From Pogona vitticeps (Eukaryota; Chordata; Lepidosauria; Squamata; Agamidae), in NCBI RefSeq assembly GCF_051106095.1, contig NC_135789.1, positions 24,773,264 through 24,837,263 on the forward strand: a stretch of 64,000 nt of DNA, read 5' to 3'. The notes under the pieces were generated by a model, which saw only the letters and a program-made list of their open reading frames with translations, was not told the DNA's origin and searched no databases. The position numbers were made by a program, and so were the translations under genes. Positions 60,892 to 64,000 of this stretch are shown one piece after another; within the stretch, counting starts at the first letter, position 1, and every line of letters starts with the position of its first letter.

Positions 60892-63679
60892 AAAGTTTTC
60901 TCTACTACTCTCCGTGCGTTGTGACCATGAGAGGCGAAAATATTTCAATGAGACAACAAAAATGGAGGGAATATTCAGAAGCCACCTTCAGAAGAAACGT
61001 CCAATAAAAATAAAATAAATGACAGATTGGGAGTCATAGCAGGGGGATTTTTACCACCTCGAACTGGGAAGACCTTCTTTATTTCATTAGAGTCTGCTAA
61101 CTCCATTTCACAGAGGAAGCAGCAAATACTCTCCGGGTTTTTGGCCGAACCTTAAAGGAGCTATCCCAGGGGATGACCTTATTTTGGGTCAGGGCTCGGC
61201 ACCCGGGAAAGCTCGTGGAGGACTAAAACTTCACCCAAGTGCAGAACTGGGATTTTTTGGGAGGGGGGAAACGTCAAGGGCCTTCCCTGACTCCTCTCTG
61301 TTATGGGCTCCACTGACAACCGCACCACCCTGATGCCCTTCTGGCAGGACCTGGCGAAAGCGCCGTACCTTTCGTCCGTCAGCGTACACAGCGTAACCGG
61401 TGACCCGCACCCCATTGGAGGATCCTTCCGCGTCAATGGTGACCGGCAGCCAGCTGATCACGAGAATGCCTGGGGTGGGGCCGGGCTCTACCCGGACATC
61501 CAGAGGAGGATCCGGAGACCCTGTGGGAGAGGCAGAAAGACATTTCCCCATCATGGGTGAATGACGAGAGCCGAGGGATTCAGGGACAAAGCCCACAAAG
61601 CAGAGTGGTTCGTAAGCACTCGTTTGAAGCCACGTGCCACCCAAAGTCAGCCACAGAAAGTGGGTTCCCCCCCCCACCACTGCCACATTCAAGAAGTCAT
61701 TTCTGACCCCTGAGCAACTGCCTCAATCTGCCCAACGACAGAGCCAGCCTCACTGGGTAGGTGTTCTGTTTCTTGATACCAGGAACAAACGGATCGAAGG
61801 ATGTGTTATTTTCCCTGCCGGCTCTCCGTTTCCGGAGATCCGAGATTTGGACTCACCGGCCGAAGCGGTCGTGAAGTGGATCTCGGCGGCCAGCGGCTGC
61901 TCTTGGGGGGACTCCCAGCCTCCGGGCTGGGGCCGTACTTCTACGCGGGCGACGTAGGGAGTGCTGGGATTCAAGTTATGGAAGGCGTACCAGTAGACGC
62001 CAGCCTTCGCCACATCCCGCGGCTGCCCATTGAGGTATATGGCATGTGGGAAGTTACTGTTGCTCGGCACCCAAACAATCTCGGCCGACGTGGCGCCGAT
62101 GCTCCGGACCTTGAGCTGGCTGGGCGCTAAGGCAAAATCCCGCCCCACCAGGAACGTACATCGGAGGCAGTCCGAGGCCCCTTTCTCCGAAACGCTCTGC
62201 ACGGAGACGCGATACGCTCTTGTTTTCAAGTCCAACTTTTCTAACACGGCTTTGGTCTGGGATCCTGCCTTTACGTTCTGATGGATTTCCGCGTCCACGT
62301 AGACATTGTAGCTCTGGATCTCCGAGGAGCCGGCGGGGAGGAGAGGCGGCTCCCACCCCACCAGGAGGCTGGAGCGAAACTGTTTAATGAGGCTCACTTT
62401 TCTGGGGTAAGGCACTGCCGCGGAGACCCCTCCCAGGTCCCCTTCGAGCCTCGACGGCCCAGCGCTGGCACTGATTTCTTCAATAGAGTAGTCGCTTTTC
62501 TCACCGCTGCTGATGCTCGTGCTGAGGAAACTGCGCTCCACAGGCGAGCTCTGGGAGAGATCGTTGAGCTCCCCAGGGAAGAAGGCCACCAGGTCGTCGT
62601 CTGAAACACGCTCCACGAAATTGGAGGGGACCAGACCTCTGCGGCCATCCATCAGCTCCCCTGGAGAGGAATGCGAGAGCATATGATGGGCCCTTCCAAG
62701 ATAAAATGCTGATTCTGTATCTAGAAGCAGTGCTCCCCCAAGTGACAAAAAGGGTATAATTGTATATACATATTAAAAGGACAAAGATGGATGGAAACCT
62801 TGGTGTCTCTTGTGTGTCTAGTGCTGGAGCATGACTAGCCTGCAAGAGTACATTGCTGGGGAGAAAAACATTGCAAGAGGATGGAAAACAAACTCAGCAT
62901 CTCATCCATTGCATCTTTAGAAGAGCTGGATGAATAAGTTCCTTCCAGTACTGTGCCTCCTTTCCAGTACCCTCATGGGATCCATACCTTCGAAGAAACC
63001 ATCTTCATCCATTTCCCCATAGACGTAAATATATTCGCCGGCCGTCAGCGGGAGCTCAGCTTCAGGATTCTCGTTGGGGCCATCAAAAGGGTTGTAGCTG
63101 AAAGGAACAGAAGGAGGGGTGTTTGGACAATGAAAGGATGAGGGGAAACACTGTTGAACTGGAACAGCCCAAATAAAAAGGAGGTGAGGAAAGAAGCAGT
63201 GGCAAGGGGCTCCGAGTTTACAGGGTCAGCGAACTCACTCCGTTTTTTTCTCCGAACTTTCACATCCCAAAACTCTGGGAGCTCTCCAAAGTCCTGAAGA
63301 GAGTGGGACAAATGTTCAGCACCTTGGAGAGTTCCTTTTAAAACTCTATGAGCAGGTTCATCATCCACCGCCGCTGCCCCCGTGAAACCAGAGCCACCCA
63401 GTTTCCATGGCTTGACTGTAAGTCACTCACGGACACAAGGACAGTTGGTATAAAATGGGGGGGGGGAATGTGTCAGACTTTGCACTCAAAGGGGAGGAGT
63501 CAGGAGACTTCGGACGAGCGATGCACTGGAGAGATGTGATATGTATTTTCTTGGCTAGGGTCACCCTACCTGTAACGAGCGAGGAAGACCCGAAGTTTCA
63601 CTGGGCTGGGGTTCTCTGGCTCTGGGATCAGTGAGACGCTATCAATGTCCAGCTCTTCCATCTCGCTGGCTGTGTCCAC
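45661..63679 (-). CDS. TSPOAP1: TSPOAP1 (RIM-binding protein 1), C-terminal part, runs off right edge
   Basis: Cytoplasmic scaffold that links RIM and voltage-gated calcium channels at the presynaptic active zone; also known as a partner of the mitochondrial translocator protein TSPO. Exons in gene order: 63570-63679, 62988-63097, 61857-62660, 61369-61520, 58903-59409, 57724-58050, 56703-56894, 54026-55087, 53198-53321, 52299-52453, 51202-51370, 49750-49824, 49135-49170, 48266-48372, 47278-47349, 46768-46869 and a tentative last exon 45661-45795. Phases agree at each join. Order of domains: SH3-1, three FN3, long low-complexity region, SH3-2, PPKPRRSKK linker, SH3-3. The N-terminal coiled-coil exons lie beyond position 64000. 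Words such as [20 protein letters not shown] and CNMVSEI identify TSPOAP1 over its paralogue RIMBP2. Least certain are the 5' border of the 1062-nt exon and the last exon. Confidence 0.92.
46768..48372 (-). CDS. TSPOAP1: TSPOAP1 exons for SH3-3
   Basis: Exon 48266-48372 encodes [26 protein letters not shown]. Exon 47278-47349 encodes [24 protein letters not shown]. Exon 46768-46869 encodes [20 protein letters not shown] and a short acidic tail. This is a complete SH3 fold with the usual PSNFLE end. Confidence 0.9.
48640..48800. repeat. Unclassified dispersed repeat Y, example copy
   Basis: Carries 'gctgattgcaaagcaaagca', 'gctgtgacaatcagatgttc' and 'tcagcactgaagtagttcct'. Related stretches occur near 2095-2245, 16540-16690, 44040-44190 and 49370-49480, all sharing 'tgacaatcag'- or 'ttcagcacttaagga'-like words in the same order. 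I do not recognise the family. Confidence 0.5.
49135..52453 (-). CDS. TSPOAP1: TSPOAP1 exons for SH3-2 and linker
   Basis: Exon 52299-52453 encodes [33 protein letters not shown]. Exon 51202-51370 encodes [30 protein letters not shown] and the following [10 protein letters not shown] helix. Small exons 49750-49824 ([18 protein letters not shown]) and 49135-49170 ([12 protein letters not shown]) form a basic linker. The PPKPRRSKK word is shared with human TSPOAP1. Confidence 0.9.
49555..49640 (-). mobile_element. Sauria-type SINE fragment in TSPOAP1 intron
   Basis: Plus strand shows 'agagatttgaacccaggtct' and 'gtcattctctccactgcgct', the complement of the SINE box B and head. Confidence 0.5.
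49958..50290 (-). mobile_element. Tigger/pogo-like MITE, TSPOAP1 intron
   Basis: Ends are inverted: 'aggacccctgtattcggggg' on the left, 'gcagagacaggagtcctgct' on the right. The internal 'tccagactgtggataagtga' is the reverse complement of the word in the other copies. No transposase. Confidence 0.65.
51923..52158 (+). mobile_element. Tigger/pogo-like MITE, TSPOAP1 intron
   Basis: Begins 'agtagggccccccgtgtctg' and ends 'gggatcctactgt'. Internal 'cacttatccacggtctgaac' and 'cctggccactagaggtagcc' match the family. It lies 140 bases from the SH3-2 exon 52299-52453. Confidence 0.7.
52590..53030 (-). mobile_element. CR1-type LINE fragment in TSPOAP1 intron
   Basis: Plus strand reads 'ccccctgatcatccttatcg', 'atccttcttgaagtgtggtg' and 'tccagaactgggcacagggg'. 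Reversed, this is the CR1 reverse transcriptase 3' part that encodes the 'VQFWAPxFKKDVDKLExVQRRA' type segment. Several breaks make it non-functional. Confidence 0.7.
53198..58050 (-). CDS. TSPOAP1: TSPOAP1 variable region exons
   Basis: Exon 57724-58050 encodes a hydrophilic segment with no domain. Exon 56703-56894 has [20 protein letters not shown], matching the human VDHGRNSDLSDIQEEEE acidic block. The large exon 54026-55087 has [19 protein letters not shown] and [16 protein letters not shown], then long Arg/Ser/Pro-rich sequence with [18 protein letters not shown]. Exon 53198-53321 is strongly basic ([16 protein letters not shown]). Such charged disordered stretches are typical of RIM-binding proteins between the FN3 and SH3-2 units. 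Confidence 0.82.
55416..55520 (-). mobile_element. tRNA-derived SINE fragment, TSPOAP1 intron
   Basis: Plus strand 'ttgagcccagcccctgtcaa' and 'gggggaatcgaacacccaac' are the tail and box B complement of the SINE family seen at 1762. Confidence 0.55.
58678..58806. mobile_element. Short hairpin MITE, family 2, copy 2
   Basis: Left arm 'ggttctcaaccttgggtccc' and 'tggactacaacttccaggaa' pair with right arm 'ctgggagttgtagtgcaaaa' and 'ctggggacccaaggc'. Same family as 18111-18234. Confidence 0.65.
58903..62660 (-). CDS. TSPOAP1: TSPOAP1 exons for FN3 domains 1-3 and following linker
   Basis: The 804-nt exon 61857-62660 encodes a Ser/Glu-rich spacer, FN3-1 (from [12 protein letters not shown], with [11 protein letters not shown]) and FN3-2 ([20 protein letters not shown], then HAIYLNGQP). 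Exon 61369-61520 begins FN3-3 ([19 protein letters not shown], then [15 protein letters not shown]). Exon 58903-59409 completes it ([30 protein letters not shown]). It then runs into a Ser/Pro/Asp-rich disordered linker, which is poorly conserved in this family. Confidence 0.9.
59822..60895 (+). mobile_element. L2-clade LINE, 3' part with open reverse transcriptase end
   Basis: The frame is open from the catalytic [10 protein letters not shown] (about 59838) through [62 protein letters not shown] and [11 protein letters not shown] to a stop at 60702. That is the last part of the reverse transcriptase and its C-terminal domain. A 3' UTR with 'taagccgcctagaatggtct' and an AATA repeat tail follows. 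It is 5'-truncated and lies antisense in the TSPOAP1 intron between exons 61369 and 59409. The open frame suggests a young copy. Confidence 0.85.
62640..63679 (-). CDS. TSPOAP1: TSPOAP1 exons for SH3-1
   Basis: Exon 63570-63679 encodes an acidic lead ([17 protein letters not shown]) and the start of SH3-1 ([10 protein letters not shown]). Exon 62988-63097 continues with [35 protein letters not shown]. The next exon opens with [19 protein letters not shown]. The ALYDY-like start, the acidic RT loop and the PSNFVE end are all intact, so proline-peptide binding should be kept. Confidence 0.9.
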
Positions 63680-64000
63680 CTGCACGAAAAGCAATGACAG
63701 GCAAAGGATCCCACCACAGGAAGGGCTGAGCAAGTCGGAGACGATATTGCTAACACGTCAACCTTGTTTTGCAAAGTGCCAGCCCACCCTCCTTTTTCCC
63801 TCACCCCGAAGGAGAGTTAGCTTGATAACCACAGTAACAACAGCCACAACGACATGATTAAAACCGGGGACCCTTAAGAAAGAAACCGAAGGCTTGATTT
63901 TTGTTGCACAAGAAAAAGCACTCCAAACCAAGGTGATGAAAGCTAAGATTCAAGGCATTGGTGCTAACAGCAAATGTCGACTCTCTGCTGAGAAAAAGAT

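Noticed and set aside
38616-64000. MIR142 hairpin, which lies near TSPOAP1 in mammals
   Set aside because: I searched by eye for the mature words on both strands and did not find them; in human it lies on the 5' side of TSPOAP1, beyond this window.

Overview
The window is vertebrate nuclear DNA, almost certainly from a squamate reptile (a lizard). Its genes are multi-exon with GT-AG introns. It is littered with tRNA-derived SINEs carrying BovB-like or CR1/L2-like tails, CR1 and L2 LINE pieces, Tigger-like MITEs and long tetranucleotide microsatellites. No prokaryotic, CRISPR or phage features are present.

Layout. Positions 1-6946 are intergenic, made of repeats and single-copy DNA. Positions 6949-18769 (+) hold a complete 12-exon heme peroxidase of the MPO/EPX/LPO family, 713 aa, closest to lactoperoxidase (LPO). 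Positions 21628-23795 (-) hold three well-conserved SEPTIN4 exons. The exons for the middle of the GTPase domain and the C-terminal coiled coil are missing. Positions 27284-38615 (-) hold a complete 13-exon second peroxidase, 745 aa. It carries the Glu-Met pair used by myeloperoxidase for its sulfonium heme link, so it is called MPO. Positions 45661-63679 (-), running off the right edge, hold the C-terminal two thirds of TSPOAP1 (RIM-binding protein 1): SH3-1, three FN3 domains, a long variable acidic/basic region, SH3-2 and SH3-3.

The order LPO(+), MPO(-), TSPOAP1(-) matches human 17q22, so the block is a conserved syntenic cluster. The septin piece between the two peroxidases is the odd part. 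The two peroxidases are tandem-duplicate descendants: exons 3 to 12 of LPO match exons 4 to 13 of MPO in phase and nearly in length (176, 130, 161, 171 and 238 nt are identical). Both should be secreted or granule enzymes that oxidise halide or thiocyanate with hydrogen peroxide. TSPOAP1 is unrelated in function (presynaptic scaffold) and is a neighbour by synteny only.

I found no undescribed system. The most useful leads are the internally deleted SEPTIN4 copy, the Met/Asn difference between the two peroxidase heme pockets, the MPO C-terminal extension, a family of TA-flanked foldback MITEs, and a 26-bp SINE tail bracketed by a perfect 17-bp target duplication. Exon borders were read by eye from splice signals, reading frame and family alignment from memory. 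No alignment or database search was run.
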